Source: Camarhynchus parvulus (lineage: Eukaryota > Chordata > Aves > Passeriformes > Thraupidae). From it: a stretch of DNA of 64,000 nt. A model generated the notes under the pieces. That model was not told where the DNA came from, ran no database searches, and worked only from the letters and a program-made list of their open reading frames with translations. Within the stretch, counting starts at the first letter, position 1. Each line of letters begins with the position of its first letter. The DNA is taken from NCBI RefSeq assembly GCF_901933205.1, contig NC_044582.1, positions 14,427,820 to 14,491,819 of the forward strand. Reading direction: 5' to 3'. Both the position numbers and the translations under genes were made by a program. Below are positions 62,660-64,000 of this stretch, in pieces.

Positions 62660-63792
62660 ACACTGCTATCCATGACAGAGCAGTAAGACTTTTTAGAGGC
62701 CAAAACTTAGAAAATAATTGGCAGACAAGTAAAACATACAGAACAAAGGACATAATTCTTAAAAATAATCTTCAATTAAAATGGGGAATTCAGCCAAGTC
62801 CTGTATTGGCTGGTTGGTAACACTGCTCATTAGCATGGCTTGGTGTAGCTGTGCTTCCTGCCACTTTGGGGCTGTCTCTTTTGTGACATTCTATAAATAC
62901 ATGTATCACATTCAATTTTAGGGGCTGGGGGAGAAGGAGATTTATTACTCTGTACCAAAAATCTATCACATTTTCTATTGAAGCTCTTCAAACATGGTGA
63001 GGGTGTTAGCAGTGCAGTTGATGCATTTAATTACTTGAGCTGTAAATAATCATCTTTATGTCATTGGGTCCAAACGGTGCATTTTTTGTTGTTTTTATTT
63101 ATTATTGCAGAATCAGTTTTTGTCATCGCCTTTTTTTTAAATTACAATAAAAAACCCCAACAAAAACCCAGCCAAAAAATGATTCCCCTTCCTCTGTGCC
63201 AGTGGAGCAGCTCTGCACCAAAGGCCAAAGGTACCTGGGAATGGCAGCAGGCAACTGACAGCCCCAGCAGGTGGCCAGGGCTGTTCTGCATGCACCAGTT
63301 TGCCTAATATGGATGAAAAGGACATTTTTAGTTTTGGGACTGCAGGGAGAAAAAATAGACGAAAAAATGCATGGGTTCCCCTATGACTGTTTGCTTTAAG
63401 TTTTAGCAATGTTTTATTTCAAGTTTACCTAAATTTAATGTAGCCCGTTACTAGGATAAAGTGGGAGAATAACTTAAATTTTACACCAGGAATCAGCCTC
63501 TTAAAACCTCTCTCAGTTTTAAAAAATTTTAACTCCTAGATGTGTTAAGGAACTTTGAGTATTCTCAGACAACCTGCTGTATACCCAAAGTGATAATTTC
63601 AAGGGGGAATTAATTTTAATTTTTAAAAGATCTCCAGAAGCTGAATTGAGATTTTTAGTTAAAGCAGGAATTCAGGCTTATCTCCAAAGCTACCTCTGGA
63701 ATTTCTACCCAGGGTGGGGTTGGGGTTTGGGAACACCAGAGGTGTTCACAACTGCAGCTGGGTCTGGTGCTGTCCTGGCCCTGTTTTTACTT

Positions 63793-63822
63793 GCACACAC
63801 ACAAACACACACACACACACAC
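63793..63822. repeat. (CA)n microsatellite
   Basis: About fourteen CA units are interrupted once by CAAACA and followed by a run of C's. It is likely length-polymorphic. Confidence 0.92.
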
Positions 63823-64000
63823 CCCCTCATCTGTTCTGTTCTCACTGCCAAGATAGGGGGGTACTTGTCAGATACTAAAGCAAGCTGATATATTGGAAAT
63901 GTATTTCTTACAAGTTCTGTATTGTATTTTTCTATCCAGCCCCAAATTCCACCCCATCCACATGCCAGGCTGTCACAGCCTCACGCTGTTTTCCTGGATC

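Larger units (their letters stand above)
62630..64000 (-). other. Possible 3' UTR of a convergent gene (LRIG1 by synteny)
   Basis: Read on the - strand, AGTGTAATAAAACATTC places an AATAAA at 62659-62654. GT-rich sequence (CTGTGCTGTAGG, then CTGGTGTCACTGGTGTCC) follows immediately, which is a strong polyadenylation arrangement. The block to its right (62650-63480) is AT-rich and free of recognised CR1 or LTR sequence, as expected for a 3' UTR. In mammals LRIG1 lies tail to tail with SLC25A26, and its 3' UTR is of the order of 1 kb or more, so the missing coding part would start at or beyond the right edge. I see no LRIG1 codons, and the link is inference from gene order. The T/A-rich tract at 63080-63175 and a CA repeat interrupt it. 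Confidence 0.4.

Noticed and set aside
1..64000. tRNA, rRNA, snRNA, CRISPR arrays, bacterial operons or phage modules
   Set aside because: No cloverleaf with a GGTTCRANTCC box, no spliceosomal RNA motif, no regularly spaced identical repeats, and no dense long open frames. The exon-intron structure and CR1 repeats show a vertebrate nuclear genome.

Overview
The window is vertebrate nuclear DNA, almost certainly from a bird. Six short exons with GT-AG borders spell the C-terminal half of the mitochondrial S-adenosylmethionine carrier SLC25A26, all on the + strand. The bird assignment rests on the repeats: several 5'-truncated CR1 LINEs with typical avian 3' ends, plus solo endogenous-retrovirus LTRs of kinds common in Neoaves and especially songbirds. 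The order (perhaps Passeriformes) is an inference from the LTRs. Repeats are sparse, as expected for a bird.

Layout: 1-345 is the end of an upstream intron. Coding exons lie at 346-393, 37193-37237, 48149-48218, 55818-55882, 57261-57334 and 61718-61814, the last one carrying the stop codon. They sum to 399 nt, which is 132 codons plus TGA, with no frameshift or internal stop. They cover matrix helix h34, transmembrane helices H4 to H6 and the third SLC25 signature. The introns are 36.8, 10.9, 7.6, 1.4 and 4.4 kb. The 5' half of the gene lies outside the window to the left. A short 3' UTR with AATAAA at 62132-62137 follows. From about 62.6 kb to the right edge the - strand looks like the 3' UTR of a convergent gene, which by known vertebrate gene order may be LRIG1. 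No coding sequence of that gene is visible.

The introns hold five CR1 copies (one of them old and one split), two well-supported minus-strand solo LTRs and a third probable one. They also hold a CpG-rich patch with a textbook CTCF core motif next to a 29-bp minisatellite, a few simple repeats, and some AT-rich unique stretches that may be conserved non-coding elements. I found no second protein gene, tRNA, rRNA, CRISPR array or operon-like system. All long open frames outside the six exons look like chance. I see no previously undescribed system here; the findings are local observations on splicing, repeats and regulation.
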